Assembly (NCBI GenBank): GCA_014656175.1 | Contig: BNBX01000002.1 | Coordinates: forward strand, 248,001 to 312,000 | Reading direction: 5' to 3' | Source of the DNA: Streptomyces werraensis | GTDB lineage: Bacteria > Actinomycetota > Actinomycetes > Streptomycetales > Streptomycetaceae | Length of the DNA: 64,000 bases | In this document: positions 9,201 to 18,515 of the stretch, piece after piece | How the letters are laid out: every line of letters starts with the position of its first letter | Numbering within the stretch: the stretch's first letter is position 1 | Notes under the pieces: generated by a model | Seen by the model: the letters and a program-made list of their open reading frames with translations, nothing else | Databases searched by the model: none | Told to the model about the DNA's origin: nothing | Program-made: the position numbers and the translations under genes

Positions 9201-9573
9201 CCCGCACGACGACGCGTCCCGGCCCGCCGACCTGCCCGCGCTCCAGCGCCGCCTCGCCGACTTCGCGGCCGCCCGGAACTGGCAGCCGTACCACACGCCC
9301 AAGAACCTCGTCGCCGCGCTCGGTGTGGAGGCCGCCGAACTTCAGGAAATCTTCCAGTGGTTGACACCGGAGGAGTCCACCCGCGTGATGGACGACCCGG
9401 ACACCGCGCACCGCGTCACCGACGAGGTGGCCGACGTGCTCGCCTACCTCCTCCAGTTCTGCGAGGTCCTCGGCGTCGACCCGCTGGCCGCGCTGGCGCG
9501 GAAGATCGACCGGAACGAGCACAGGTTCCCGGTACCGGGCCCGGAGCGGTCCGACGCTCCGCCCCGCGCCTAG
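9193..9573 (+). CDS. MazG-like nucleotide pyrophosphohydrolase
   Basis: A 126-residue all-alpha NTP pyrophosphatase of the MazG/iMazG/RS21-C6 type. Both metal-binding motifs are visible: EAAELQE (EXXE form) at about 52-58 and DEVADVLAYLL at about 77-87, the ExxE/ExxD pair that binds Mg2+. Such enzymes hydrolyse dCTP, modified or non-canonical NTPs to NMP plus PPi. The GTG start at 9193 lies inside the 3' end of the ATPase gene (8-bp overlap), which suggests the two proteins work together. The gene is followed by a 180-bp intergenic region with its own presumed promoter for the next gene. Confidence 0.9.
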   Translation: MTDPHDDASRPADLPALQRRLADFAAARNWQPYHTPKNLVAALGVEAAELQEIFQWLTPEESTRVMDDPDTAHRVTDEVADVLAYLLQFCEVLGVDPLAALARKIDRNEHRFPVPGPERSDAPPRA

Positions 9574-9753
9574 GAGCCATCCCTTCCGTTCTCACGCTCC
9601 GTAGTCGAATGCGCGACGCGGCGCCAAGGGCTGTCCACAGATTTCGGACTTCCTCTGGTCTTTTGTCTCACAGAGCTTCACTCTGGGTAGTGAACAAGGG
9701 AGTTCAACGGATGCGGACGCGTGGGCAGCGCGTCGGACAGACGGGGGCAGCGC

Positions 9754-10224
9754 ATGGACGCTGTGCGGCTCATCGTGACGAGCAGGAGGGCCCTGGCCGC
9801 CGGCGGCGGGGTTCCGGATCTGCTGGCCGAGGTGTGGCAGGCGCAGGCCCTGGCCCAGGCGATAGGGAGCCGCCTGACCCTGGTGGGCCCGCCCCACCTA
9901 CGCGAGGAGGCGACAGTGCTTTCCGATCTGGCCGGCCGTGGCATCTGCGTCCTCGACCGGCCGCCGCTCGATTCCGGTGAGCCGCGCGCGGCCCGGCTCA
10001 CCGAGCTGGGCGACACCCGCGCGTGCCTGATGCACCTGGGCGGTCTGCTCGGTGACGTCGGCATCGCCCTCGTCGGCATCGCCTGCGCCGCCGAGGACGA
10101 GGCGACGTACTGGAGCTGTGTGGAGGCCATCGACGCGGCGGACGAGGCCCGGGACCGGGTCCGGGACATGCTCCGCAAACTGGCGGACCGGGAGGCCGCG
10201 TCACCCCGGCGGGAGGCGGTCTGA
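9754..10224 (+). CDS. DUF6099-like Streptomyces protein
   Basis: A 156-residue soluble protein found, to my recollection, as DUF6099 in streptomycetes. Function is unknown. The N-terminal part (MDAVRLIVTSRRALA, then EVWQAQALAQAIGSRL) and the C-terminal YWSCVEAIDAADEARDRV helix are the recognisable pieces. It is predicted alpha-helical with no membrane span. ATG at 9754 is chosen because GGGGGCAGCGC precedes it and homologues begin with MDAVRLI. The frame stays open 33 bases upstream. It follows the ATPase/MazG pair on the same strand but 180 bp away, so it may be independent. Confidence 0.7.
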   Translation: MDAVRLIVTSRRALAAGGGVPDLLAEVWQAQALAQAIGSRLTLVGPPHLREEATVLSDLAGRGICVLDRPPLDSGEPRAARLTELGDTRACLMHLGGLLGDVGIALVGIACAAEDEATYWSCVEAIDAADEARDRVRDMLRKLADREAASPRREAV

Positions 10225-10498
10225 CCGCCCTGCCCCCCGCGCACCGGCCGTTGCTCCGATCGGCGGACCGGCGGATCGAGGTCACGGAGACCGCCTCAGG
10301 CACCTGGGCGCGCGGGCCGTCCCGGACGCCGGGCGAGGAGGCTGCGGCGGTGGCGACCGGTCCGAACCGGCCATCACGGCCGGCACCGCGCCCGCCCCGC
10401 GTCAGGAGCGCGGGCCGCCCTCGGGCCCTTCGTGGCGGACGCCCCGGTCTGTGCCGCACTCGCGCCTCAGCCGCGCGGGCCGTCCCGTACGCCCGGGC
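10225..10498. other. Intergenic stretch without a supported gene
   Basis: No frame here combines a plausible start, ribosome binding site and family resemblance on either strand. The sequence is G/C-only low complexity with several CCCG/CGGG repeats that could form weak hairpins. It separates the DUF6099-like gene from a convergent small gene. Confidence 0.4.
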
Positions 10499-10747
10499 TC
10501 AGTCGCGCGGGCCGTCCCCCGAGCCCCCCGCGGCGGACGCCCGGACCTCCGCCGCGCGCACCCCGCCAGGCGCCCCCGACGCCGTCGGTGCCTCACCCCT
10601 TCCGTCGGACCCCTGGAGTTCCGCGTCCAGCGCGGACAGGTCCGCGTTCAGGGCCGCCATCAGCAGGTCCATCTGCGCCAGCAGACCCCCCTGCGGCCCC
10701 CCGGCCGCCCTGCCCCGCTGCGGCACACTGCTCTGCTCCTCCGACAT
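10499..10747 (-). CDS. Small hypothetical protein
   Basis: An 82-residue protein starting at ATG 10747, eight bases after GAGGGGG. The N-terminal half contains an amphipathic helix (LLAQMDLLMAALNADLSALDAEL) and the C-terminal 35 residues are Gly/Ala/Ser-rich and probably disordered. I do not recognise it. The ribosome binding site and the helix with alternating Leu/Ala and Asp support real coding, but the tail is low complexity and the opposite strand is also open, so confidence is moderate. About 210 bp separate it from the divergent LLM-class oxidoreductase, with which it shares a promoter region. Confidence 0.45.
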   Translation of the reverse strand: MSEEQSSVPQRGRAAGGPQGGLLAQMDLLMAALNADLSALDAELQGSDGRGEAPTASGAPGGVRAAEVRASAAGGSGDGPRD

Positions 10748-10958
10748 GACGGCCCCCTCGGCCCATGGCCCCGCCCGGGGGCCGACACGGTGACGCCCCG
10801 GCGTCGCAGGGCCGGCGCGGGCGCCGGACGCTCCGGCTCCGAACGAGCCAACGATCTTCCCCACCCCCGGTCACGACCGGCCGTACCACCGGCGTGCGGC
10901 GAGGCACGCCGAGGGCCCTCGCGCGCCCCCACCCCGGGGAACGTGCAGGATAAGAGGC

Positions 10959-11882
10959 ATGGATCTCCGCATCTTCACCGAGCCCCAGCAGGGGGCCACC
11001 TACGACACTCTGCTCACCGTCGCCAAGGCCACCGAGGACCTCGGCTTCGACGCCTTCTTCCGTTCGGACCACTACCTGAGCATGGGCTCCGGGGACGGCC
11101 TGCCCGGCCCCACCGACGCCTGGATCACCCTCGCCGGACTCGCCCGCGAGACCCGGCGGATCCGCCTCGGCACGCTGATGACGGCCGGCACCTTCCGCCT
11201 GCCCGGCGTGCTCGCCATCCAGGTCGCGCAGGTCGACCAGATGTCCGGCGGCCGCGTCGAACTCGGCCTGGGCGCGGGCTGGTTCGAGGAGGAGCACAAG
11301 GCGTACGGCATTCCCTTCCCCAAGGAGAAGTTCGCCCGCCTCGAGGAGCAGCTGGAGGTCGTCACCGGCCTGTGGGCCACCGAGGTCGGCAAGACCTTCG
11401 ACTTCCACGGCACCTACTACGACCTCACCAGGTCGCCCGCGCTGCCCAAGCCGGCCCAGTCCAAGGTGCCCGTGCTGATCGGCGGCCACGGCGCCAAGCG
11501 GACCCCGCGCCTCGCGGCCCGGTTCGCCGACGAGTTCAACATCCCCTTCGCGTCCGTCGAGGACTCCGCGGCCCAGTTCCAGCGGGTCCGCGACGCCGCC
11601 CGGGAGGCCGGCCGCGACCCCGGCGACCTCGTCTACTCCAACGCCCTCGTCGTCTGCGTCGGCCGCGACGACCAGGAGGTGGCGCGCCGCGCCGCCGCGA
11701 TCGGCCGCGAGGTCGACGAGCTGAAGGCGAACGGTCTGGCGGGCTCCCCGGCCGAGGTGGTCGACAAGATCGGCCGCTACGCCGAGGCCGGCTCCCAGCG
11801 CGTCTACCTCCAGGTGCTCGACCTGTCCGACCTGGACCACCTGGAGCTGATCTCCTCCCAGGTCCAGTCCCAGCTGTCCTGA
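10959..11882 (+). CDS. LLM-class F420-dependent oxidoreductase
   Basis: A 307-residue luciferase-like monooxygenase-fold enzyme. Family features are the N-terminal strand MDLRIFTEPQ, the FFRSDHYLSM segment, RIRLGTLMTAGTFRLPGVLA, the GRVELGLGAGWFEEEH block and PVLIGGHGAKRTPRLAARFADEFN, all typical of the F420 subgroup, where they line the cofactor site. Substrate is unknown. The protein is the usual length for the subgroup and complete. An AGAGG site precedes the ATG. It lies 157 bp before the RNA-repair operon on the same strand, with no evidence that the two are functionally linked. Confidence 0.88.
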   Translation: MDLRIFTEPQQGATYDTLLTVAKATEDLGFDAFFRSDHYLSMGSGDGLPGPTDAWITLAGLARETRRIRLGTLMTAGTFRLPGVLAIQVAQVDQMSGGRVELGLGAGWFEEEHKAYGIPFPKEKFARLEEQLEVVTGLWATEVGKTFDFHGTYYDLTRSPALPKPAQSKVPVLIGGHGAKRTPRLAARFADEFNIPFASVEDSAAQFQRVRDAAREAGRDPGDLVYSNALVVCVGRDDQEVARRAAAIGREVDELKANGLAGSPAEVVDKIGRYAEAGSQRVYLQVLDLSDLDHLELISSQVQSQLS

Positions 11883-11983
11883 CCGGAGCACTGAGCGGGG
11901 CCGTCCTCTCCGGGGCGGCCCCGCACCGCATATGCGCGAAAAATACGCGGACCCCCGCGACGCCTTCCCTGTACGTTGGGCCG

Positions 11984-12001
11984 ACACCGGAATCCCGGTG
12001 T
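11984..12001 (+). promoter_or_regulatory. Inverted repeat in the hen1 leader
   Basis: ACACCGG and CCGGTGT flank a 4-base loop, 39 bp ahead of the hen1 GTG. A TACGTT hexamer about 11 bp upstream could be a -10 element, so the repeat would lie near the transcription start or in the 5' UTR. It could be an operator or a small RNA hairpin. Confidence 0.35.
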
Positions 12002-12039
12002 GTAACCCCAGCTCAGAAGGTGTCTCGAGGTGTGATTCC

Positions 12040-13503
12040 GTGTTCCTGACGATCAGTACCACCGGCTCCGCGCAGCGCCCGGCGACCGACCTCGGTCATC
12101 TGCTGCACAAGCATCCCGAGAAGGCGCAGGCGTTCTCCACGTCGTACGGCACGGCGCACGTCCTCTACCCCGAGGCGGACGCCGAACGCTGCACGGCGGC
12201 GCTGCTGCTGGAGGTGGACGCGGTGGCACTGGTCCGGCGCGGCAAGGGCAAGGGCCGCGGCGGCGCACCCGACGCCGCCCTCGCGCAGTACGTCAACGAC
12301 CGCCCCTACGCGGCTTCCTCACTGCTCGCGGTCGCTCTCGGCTCGGTCTTCTCCAGCGCCATGCGCGGCGTGTGCAAGGCCCGCCCCGAGCTGCCCGACA
12401 CCCCGCGGCCGCTGCGCATCGAGGTGCCCGCGCTGCCCGCGCGCGGCGGCGCCGACCTGGTCCGCCGCCTCTTCGAGCCGCTCGGCTGGACGGTCGGCGC
12501 CGAACCGGTGCCGCTGGACACCGAGTTCCCCGGCTGGGGCGACTCGCGCTACATACGCCTGACCCTTCGGGCCACGGACCTCACCCTCGCCGAGGCGCTG
12601 CGCCACCTCTACGTGCTGCTCCCCGTCCTGGACGACGCCAAGCACTACTGGGTCTCCCCGGACGAGGTCGACAAGCTGCTGCGCGCCGGCGACGGCTGGC
12701 TGGCCGGACACCCCGAGCGGGAGCTGATCACCCGCCGCTACCTCTCCCACCGCTGGTCGCTGACCCGGCAGGCGAAGGAGCGGCTGGAGCTGGTGCGGCT
12801 GGCCGAGGCGGACGACAGCGAGGTCGAGGACTTCGACAACGCCGTGGAGCCGGAAGCCGAGGACGAGGAGAAGCCGACCCCGCTGGCCGTGCGGCGCCGC
12901 GAGGCGATCCTCGGCGTGCTGCGCGCGTCCGGCGCCGCCCGGGTGCTCGACCTCGGCTGCGGGCAGGGCCAGTTGGTGCAGGCGCTGCTGAAGGACCCGG
13001 CGTTCACCGAGATCGTCGGCGTGGACGTGTCGATGCGGGCGCTCACCATCGCCTCCCGGCGGCTGAAACTGGACCGTATGGGGGAGCGGCAGGCGTCCCG
13101 CGTCACACTCCTCCAGGGCTCCCTCGCCTACACGGACAAGCGTCTCAAGGGCTACGACGCGGCCGTGCTCAGCGAGGTGATCGAGCACCTCGACCTGCCG
13201 CGGCTGCCCGCCCTGGAGTACGCGGTGTTCGGCGCCGCCCGCCCCCGCACGGTGTGCGTCACCACCCCGAACGTCGAGTACAACGTGCGCTGGGAGAGCC
13301 TGCCGGCCGGGCACGTCCGCCACGGCGACCACCGCTTCGAGTGGACCCGTGAGGAGTTCCGCGGCTGGGCCCGCACCGTCGCCGAACGGCACGGCTACGC
13401 CGTGGAGTTCCTGCCCGTCGGGCCGGACGACCCCGAGGTCGGACCGCCCACCCAGATGGCCGTGTTCCAACTCGGCACCCCGAAGGAGGCGAAGGCCGCA
13501 TGA
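12040..13503 (+). CDS. hen1: Bacterial Hen1: RNA 3'-terminal 2'-O-methyltransferase
   Basis: A 487-residue enzyme that methylates the 2'-OH at the 3' end of cleaved RNA before ligation, protecting the repaired site. An N-terminal domain of about 240 residues (bacterial Hen1 N, which activates the Pnkp ligase) is followed by an acidic linker (about 256-278) and a SAM-dependent methyltransferase domain. The latter has motif I LDLGCGQG (303-310) and the metal site Glu379, Glu382, His383 (SEVIEH) with His431 in HGDHRFEW, matching the Mn2+ ligand pattern of characterised Hen1. GTG at 12040 follows GAGG by nine bases. The stop overlaps the pnkp ATG (ATGA), giving the classic Hen1-Pnkp operon. Confidence 0.95.
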   Translation: MFLTISTTGSAQRPATDLGHLLHKHPEKAQAFSTSYGTAHVLYPEADAERCTAALLLEVDAVALVRRGKGKGRGGAPDAALAQYVNDRPYAASSLLAVALGSVFSSAMRGVCKARPELPDTPRPLRIEVPALPARGGADLVRRLFEPLGWTVGAEPVPLDTEFPGWGDSRYIRLTLRATDLTLAEALRHLYVLLPVLDDAKHYWVSPDEVDKLLRAGDGWLAGHPERELITRRYLSHRWSLTRQAKERLELVRLAEADDSEVEDFDNAVEPEAEDEEKPTPLAVRRREAILGVLRASGAARVLDLGCGQGQLVQALLKDPAFTEIVGVDVSMRALTIASRRLKLDRMGERQASRVTLLQGSLAYTDKRLKGYDAAVLSEVIEHLDLPRLPALEYAVFGAARPRTVCVTTPNVEYNVRWESLPAGHVRHGDHRFEWTREEFRGWARTVAERHGYAVEFLPVGPDDPEVGPPTQMAVFQLGTPKEAKAA

Positions 13504-16061
13504 CCACCACCGACATCACCACCGCCGCCGCGCGCGGCCGTGCCCTGCCGGTCACCGACCTGTCCCTGGTCGTGCTGATCGGCGCCTCCGGCTCGGGCAA
13601 GTCCACCTTCGCGCGCCGTCACTTCAAGCCGACGGAGGTCATCTCCTCCGACTTCTGCCGGGGTCTGGTCGCCGACGACGAGAACGACCAGAGCGCCTCC
13701 CGTGACGCCTTCGACGTGCTGCACTACATCGCGGGCAAGCGTCTCGCGGCCGGCCGCCGCACCGTCGTCGACGCCACCAGCGTCCAGCAGGAGGCCCGGC
13801 GACAGCTGATCGACCTGGCCAGGCAGCACGACGTGCTGCCCATCGCCATCGTGCTCGACGTGCCCGAGGAGGTGTGCGCCGAGCGCAACGCGGCCCGCAC
13901 CGACCGCGCCGACATGCCCCGCCGGGTCATCCGCCGCCACACCCGCGAACTGCGCCGCAGCCTCCGCCACCTGGAGCGCGAGGGCTTCCGCAAGGTGCAC
14001 GTGCTGCGCGGCGTGGAGGAGGTCGAGCACGCCACCGTCGTCACCGAGAAGCGGTTCAACGACCTCACCCACCTCACCGGCCCGTTCGACGTCATCGGCG
14101 ACGTCCACGGCTGCTCCTCCGAGCTGGAGGCGCTGCTCGGCAAGCTGGGGTACGCCGACGGCGTCCACCCGGAGGGCCGCACCGCCGTGTTCGTCGGCGA
14201 CCTCGTCGACCGCGGTCCCGACAGCCCCGGCGTGCTGCGCCGAGTGATGGCGATGGTGAAGTCGGGCAACGCGCTGTGCGTGCCCGGCAACCACGAGAAC
14301 AAGTTCGGGCGGTACCTCAAGGGCCGCAAGGTCCAGCTCACCCACGGACTCGCCGAGACCGTCGAGCAGATGGAGGGCGAGAGCGAGGAGTTCCGCGCCG
14401 AGGTGCGGGAGTTCGTCGAGGGACTGGTCAGCCACTACGTCCTCGACGGCGGCAGCCTCGTGGTCTGCCACGCCGGTCTGCCCGAGAAGTACCACGGCCG
14501 CACCTCCGGCCGGGTCCGCAGCCACGCCCTCTACGGCGACACCACCGGCGAGACCGACGAGTTCGGGCTGCCCGTGCGCTACCCGTGGGCGGAGGACTAC
14601 CGAGGCCGGGCCGCCGTCGTCTACGGGCACACGCCCGTCCCCGAGGCGACCTGGCTCAACAACACCATCTGCCTGGACACCGGCGCGGTGTTCGGCGGCA
14701 AGCTCACCGCGCTGCGCTGGCCGGAGCGCGAGCTGGTCGACGTACCGGCCGAGCGGGTCTGGTACGAGCCGGTGCGGCCGCTGCGCACCGAGGCGCCCGG
14801 CGGGCACGAGGGGCGTCCGCTGGACCTGGCGGACGTGCACGGCCGGCGGGTCGTGGAGACCCGGCACATGGGCCGGGTGGCCGTGCGGGAGGAGAACGCG
14901 GCGGCCGCGCTGGAGGTGATGAGCCGGTTCGCGCTCGACCCGCGGCTGCTGCCGTACCTCCCGCCCACCATGGCGCCCACGGCCACCTCGCAGCTCGACG
15001 GCTACCTGGAGCACCCGGTGGAGGCCTTCGCCCGCTACGAGCAGGACGGCGTGGCCCGGGTGGTGTGCGAGGAGAAGCACATGGGCTCGCGCGCGGTCGC
15101 CCTGGTGTGCCGTGACGCGGGCGTGGCGGCCGGCCGCTTCGGCGCGGCCGGGGGCGGGACGGGCTCGCTGTACACCCGTACCGGCCGGCCGTTCTTCGAC
15201 GACGCGGACGTCACCGAGGAGATCCTCGGCCGGCTGCGCACGGCGGCCGGCGAGGCCGGTCTGTGGGACGACCTCGAGACCGACTGGCTGCTGCTGGACG
15301 CCGAGCTGATGCCCTGGTCGCTGAAGGCGTCCGGGCTGCTGCGCACCCAGTACGCGGCGGTCGGCGCCGCGGCCGGCGCGGTCTTCCCGCCCGCCCTCGC
15401 GGCACTGGAAGGCGCCGCGGCCCGCGGGGTCGACGTGGGTGAGCTGCTGACCCGCCAGCGCGAGCGGGCGAGCGCGGCGGCCGGGTTCACCGACGCCTAC
15501 CGCCGCTACTGCTGGACCACCGACGGGCTGGAGGGCGTGCGTCTCGCGCCGTTCCAGATACTCGCCGTCCAGGGGCGCAGCCTGGCCGCACTGCCGCACG
15601 ACCGGCAGCTCGCCCTGATCGACCGCATGGTCGAGCACGACGCCACGGGCCTGCTGCGGACCACCCGCCGGCTGTACGTCGACACCGCTGACGCCGAGTC
15701 GGTGCGGGCCGGCGTGGACTGGTGGCTGGAGATGACCGGACGCGGCGGCGAGGGCATGGTCGTCAAGCCGGTCGACGCCCTGGCCCGCGACGGCGCCGGA
15801 CGGCTGGTGCAGCCGGGCATCAAGTGCCGCGGCCGGGAGTACCTGCGGATCGTCTACGGTCCCGAGTACACCCGCCCGGAGAACCTGGCCCGGCTGCGGT
15901 CCCGCTTCCTCGGCCACAAGCAGTCCCTCGCCCTGCGCGAGTACGCCCTCGGGCTGGAGGCCCTGGACCGCCTCGCCGACGGGGAGCCGCTGTGGCGCGT
16001 CCACGAGCCGGTGTTCGCGGTGCTGGCCCTGGAGTCGGAGCCGGTCGACCCGCGCCTGTGA
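13500..16061 (+). CDS. pnkp: Polynucleotide kinase-phosphatase-ligase (bacterial Pnkp)
   Basis: An 853-residue RNA end-healing and sealing enzyme. Three modules are visible in order. A 5'-OH polynucleotide kinase has P-loop GASGSGKST (28-36). A binuclear metallophosphoesterase has DVHGC (201-205), GDLVDRG (233-239), GNHE (263-266), His324 and GHT at 377-379, and removes 2',3'-cyclic phosphate. A C-terminal adenylyltransferase/ligase has Lys526 in EEKHMGS as the AMP acceptor and the late motif GMVVKP. Length and order match the characterised Pnkp of the Pnkp/Hen1 system, which repairs ribotoxin-cut tRNA. It is co-translated with Hen1. No ribotoxin gene is visible next to it. Confidence 0.95.
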   Translation: MTTTDITTAAARGRALPVTDLSLVVLIGASGSGKSTFARRHFKPTEVISSDFCRGLVADDENDQSASRDAFDVLHYIAGKRLAAGRRTVVDATSVQQEARRQLIDLARQHDVLPIAIVLDVPEEVCAERNAARTDRADMPRRVIRRHTRELRRSLRHLEREGFRKVHVLRGVEEVEHATVVTEKRFNDLTHLTGPFDVIGDVHGCSSELEALLGKLGYADGVHPEGRTAVFVGDLVDRGPDSPGVLRRVMAMVKSGNALCVPGNHENKFGRYLKGRKVQLTHGLAETVEQMEGESEEFRAEVREFVEGLVSHYVLDGGSLVVCHAGLPEKYHGRTSGRVRSHALYGDTTGETDEFGLPVRYPWAEDYRGRAAVVYGHTPVPEATWLNNTICLDTGAVFGGKLTALRWPERELVDVPAERVWYEPVRPLRTEAPGGHEGRPLDLADVHGRRVVETRHMGRVAVREENAAAALEVMSRFALDPRLLPYLPPTMAPTATSQLDGYLEHPVEAFARYEQDGVARVVCEEKHMGSRAVALVCRDAGVAAGRFGAAGGGTGSLYTRTGRPFFDDADVTEEILGRLRTAAGEAGLWDDLETDWLLLDAELMPWSLKASGLLRTQYAAVGAAAGAVFPPALAALEGAAARGVDVGELLTRQRERASAAAGFTDAYRRYCWTTDGLEGVRLAPFQILAVQGRSLAALPHDRQLALIDRMVEHDATGLLRTTRRLYVDTADAESVRAGVDWWLEMTGRGGEGMVVKPVDALARDGAGRLVQPGIKCRGREYLRIVYGPEYTRPENLARLRSRFLGHKQSLALREYALGLEALDRLADGEPLWRVHEPVFAVLALESEPVDPRL

Positions 16062-16200
16062 GGCGCGCGGGGCGCGGAGGACCCGTACCTCCGCGCCCCG
16101 CGCGTTCCTCCCCGCCCCCCGGCCTGCGCTTCCCGCGTGTGTCGGACGGGATTCGGCCGGGGCAGGGGTGAACCCGGGTCCGGGCGGTCAGGATGGAGGC

Positions 16201-17424
16201 ATGACCTACCACGTCGACTCCGAGGCTGGGCGGCTGCGCCGCGTCATCCTGCACCGGCCCGATCTCGAGCTCAAAAGGCTCACCCCGAGCAACAAGGACG
16301 CGCTGCTCTTCGACGACGTGCTCTGGGTGCGCCGGGCGCGCGCGGAGCACGACGGCTTCGCGGACGTGCTGCGCGACCGGGGCGTCACCGTCCACCTCTT
16401 CGGCGACCTGCTCACCGACACGCTGCAACTGCCCGAGGCGCGGGCGCTCGTGCTCGACCGGGTCTTCGACGAGAAGGAGTACGGCCCGCTGGCCACCGAC
16501 CATCTGCGCGCCGCGTTCGAGACGCTGCCCGCGCCGGAGCTGGCCGAGGCGCTGATCGGCGGGATGACCAAGCGGGAGTTCCTCGACTCGCACTCCGAGC
16601 CGGTCTCCGTGCGCTTCCACGTGATGGAGCTGGACGACTTCCTGCTCCACCCGCTGCCCAACCACCTCTTCACCCGCGACACCTCGGCCTGGATCTACGA
16701 CGGTGTCGCCATCAACGCCATGCGGTGGCCGGCCCGGCAGCGCGAGACGGTGCACTTCGAGGCGATCTACCGGCACCACCCGGAGTTCCGTGACGGGTCG
16801 TTCCACCTGTGGTCCGAGGGACAGGCCGACTACCCGTCCACCATCGAGGGCGGGGACGTCCTGGTCATCGGCAACGGCGCGGTGCTGATCGGCATGAGCG
16901 AGCGGACCACCCCGCAGGCCGTGGAGATGCTCGCGCACAAACTGTTCGCGGCCGGCTCGGCGCGCACCATCGTCGCCCTGGACATGCCGAAGAGACGCGC
17001 CCTGATGCATCTCGACACCGTGATGACCATGGTCGACGGCGACACCTTCACCCAGTACGCGGGCCTCGGCATGCTCCGCTCGTACACGATCGAGCCGGGG
17101 GCGGACGAGAAGGAGCTGAAGGTGACCGACCACCCGCCGGAGCACATGCACCGGGCGATCGCCGCCGCGCTCGGCCTGAGCGAGATCAGGGTGCTGACCG
17201 CCACGCAGGACGTGCACGCCGCCGAGCGGGAGCAGTGGGACGACGGCTGCAACGTCCTGGCCGTCGAACCGGGCGTGGTCGTCGCCTACGAGCGGAACTC
17301 CACCACCAACACGCACCTGCGGAAACAGGGCATCGAGGTGATAGAGATCCCCGGCAGCGAGCTGGGCCGGGGCCGGGGCGGGCCGCGCTGCATGAGCTGC
17401 CCGGTCGAACGGGACGCCGTGTAG
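16201..17424 (+). CDS. arcA: Arginine deiminase
   Basis: A 407-residue guanidino-group hydrolase converting L-arginine to citrulline and ammonia in the cytoplasm. Family motifs are the N-terminal [11 protein letters not shown], the [13 protein letters not shown] block, [21 protein letters not shown], the [11 protein letters not shown] metal-free catalytic segment and the terminal GGPRCMSCP, in which Cys397 is the predicted nucleophile. Length and motif set are complete. ATG at 16201 follows GGATGGAGG. Ornithine carbamoyltransferase lies 74 bp downstream, so the two steps of the arginine deiminase pathway are adjacent. Carbamate kinase is not in this window. Confidence 0.95.
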   Translation: MTYHVDSEAGRLRRVILHRPDLELKRLTPSNKDALLFDDVLWVRRARAEHDGFADVLRDRGVTVHLFGDLLTDTLQLPEARALVLDRVFDEKEYGPLATDHLRAAFETLPAPELAEALIGGMTKREFLDSHSEPVSVRFHVMELDDFLLHPLPNHLFTRDTSAWIYDGVAINAMRWPARQRETVHFEAIYRHHPEFRDGSFHLWSEGQADYPSTIEGGDVLVIGNGAVLIGMSERTTPQAVEMLAHKLFAAGSARTIVALDMPKRRALMHLDTVMTMVDGDTFTQYAGLGMLRSYTIEPGADEKELKVTDHPPEHMHRAIAAALGLSEIRVLTATQDVHAAEREQWDDGCNVLAVEPGVVVAYERNSTTNTHLRKQGIEVIEIPGSELGRGRGGPRCMSCPVERDAV

Positions 17425-17433
17425 ACGGTCGCT

Positions 17434-17460
17434 GTATAGAATTGCGGGTGATCGTATAGA
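17434..17460. promoter_or_regulatory. Direct repeat between arcA and OTC genes
   Basis: GTATAGA occurs at 17434-17440 and again at 17454-17460, a 20-bp period or about two helical turns, in the 74-bp gap. This AT-richer island stands out from its surroundings. It could be a two-site operator (for example for an arginine-responsive regulator) or overlapping -10 elements (TATAGA). Confidence 0.45.
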
Positions 17461-17498
17461 CTTCCATGGTTCATGTCCCCCAGTCCTGGAGCGCCCCC

Positions 17499-18506
17499 AT
17501 GGCGACAGTCCCGACCCCCCTCGCCGGCCGTCACTTCCTCAAGGAGGTCGACTTCACCGCGGAGGAGTTCCGCGGCCTGCTGGAGCTGGCCGCGGAGCTG
17601 AAGGCCGCCAAGCGGGCCGGGGCCGAGACGCCGTACCTGCGCGGGAAGAACATCGCACTGATCTTCGAGAAGACCTCGACACGCACCCGCTGCGCCTTCG
17701 AGGTCGCCGCCGCCGACCAGGGCGCCTCCACGACCTACCTCGACCCGTCCGGCTCGCAGATGGGCCACAAGGAGTCCGTGAAGGACACCGCGCGGGTGCT
17801 CGGCCGGATGTACGACGGGATCGAGTACCGGGGCGACAGCCAGGCCAAGATCGAGGAGCTGGCCGCGTACGCGGGCGTGCCCGTCCTCAACGGGCTCACC
17901 GACGACTGGCACCCCACCCAGATGCTCGCCGACGTGCTCACCATGACCGAGCACAGCGGCAAGCCGCTCACCGGCATCGCCTTCGCCTACCTCGGCGACG
18001 CCCGCTTCAACATGGGCAACTCCTACCTGGTCACCGCGGCCCTGCTCGGCATGGACGTACGGATCGTCGCGCCGAAGACGTACTGGCCCGCGCAGGAGGT
18101 GATCGACCGCGCCCGCGAGCTGGCCGCCGCGAGCGGGGCCCGGATCACGCTCACCGAGGACATCGCCGAGGGCGTCGCCGGCGCCGACTTCGTCGCCACC
18201 GACGTCTGGGTGTCCATGGGGGAGCCCAAGGAGGTCTGGGGCGAGCGGATCGCCGCCCTCGCGCCCTACGCGGTGACCATGGACGTGCTGCGCGCCACCG
18301 GCAACCCGGACGTCGGCTTTCTGCACTGCCTGCCGGCCTTCCACGACCTGGGCACCGCGGTCGGCCGGGACGTGTACGAGGAGCACGGCCTTCAGTCGCT
18401 CGAGGTCACCGACGAGGTGTTCGAGTCGGCGCACTCGCTCGTCTTCGACGAGGCCGAGAACCGCATGCACACCATCAAGGCGGTCCTGGTCGCCACCCTC
18501 GGCTGA
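17499..18506 (+). CDS. argF: Ornithine carbamoyltransferase
   Basis: A 335-residue transcarbamylase catalysing ornithine + carbamoyl phosphate to and from citrulline. The carbamoyl-phosphate loop STRTR is at 60-64, [18 protein letters not shown] follows, and the ornithine/catalytic motif HCLPAFHD begins at residue 276. Length is normal for a trimer-forming OTC. ATG at 17499 is chosen over an ATG 33 bases upstream because homologues begin near [14 protein letters not shown]. The position directly after arginine deiminase argues for a catabolic (arcB-like) role, although a biosynthetic role is possible if no other OTC is encoded. An operator-like direct repeat lies just upstream. Confidence 0.94.
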   Translation: MATVPTPLAGRHFLKEVDFTAEEFRGLLELAAELKAAKRAGAETPYLRGKNIALIFEKTSTRTRCAFEVAAADQGASTTYLDPSGSQMGHKESVKDTARVLGRMYDGIEYRGDSQAKIEELAAYAGVPVLNGLTDDWHPTQMLADVLTMTEHSGKPLTGIAFAYLGDARFNMGNSYLVTAALLGMDVRIVAPKTYWPAQEVIDRARELAAASGARITLTEDIAEGVAGADFVATDVWVSMGEPKEVWGERIAALAPYAVTMDVLRATGNPDVGFLHCLPAFHDLGTAVGRDVYEEHGLQSLEVTDEVFESAHSLVFDEAENRMHTIKAVLVATLG

Positions 18507-18515
18507 CGCCGCCCG

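Noticed and set aside
9573..9753. DnaA-box or replication-origin-like site at TGTCCACAGA
   Set aside because: A single weak match (TGTCCACAG) without a cluster of boxes or neighbouring dnaA/dnaN.
13395..16004. An 869-codon antisense frame opposite pnkp
   Set aside because: It is a shadow of the pnkp codon pattern. No start context or domain, and pnkp has every catalytic motif.
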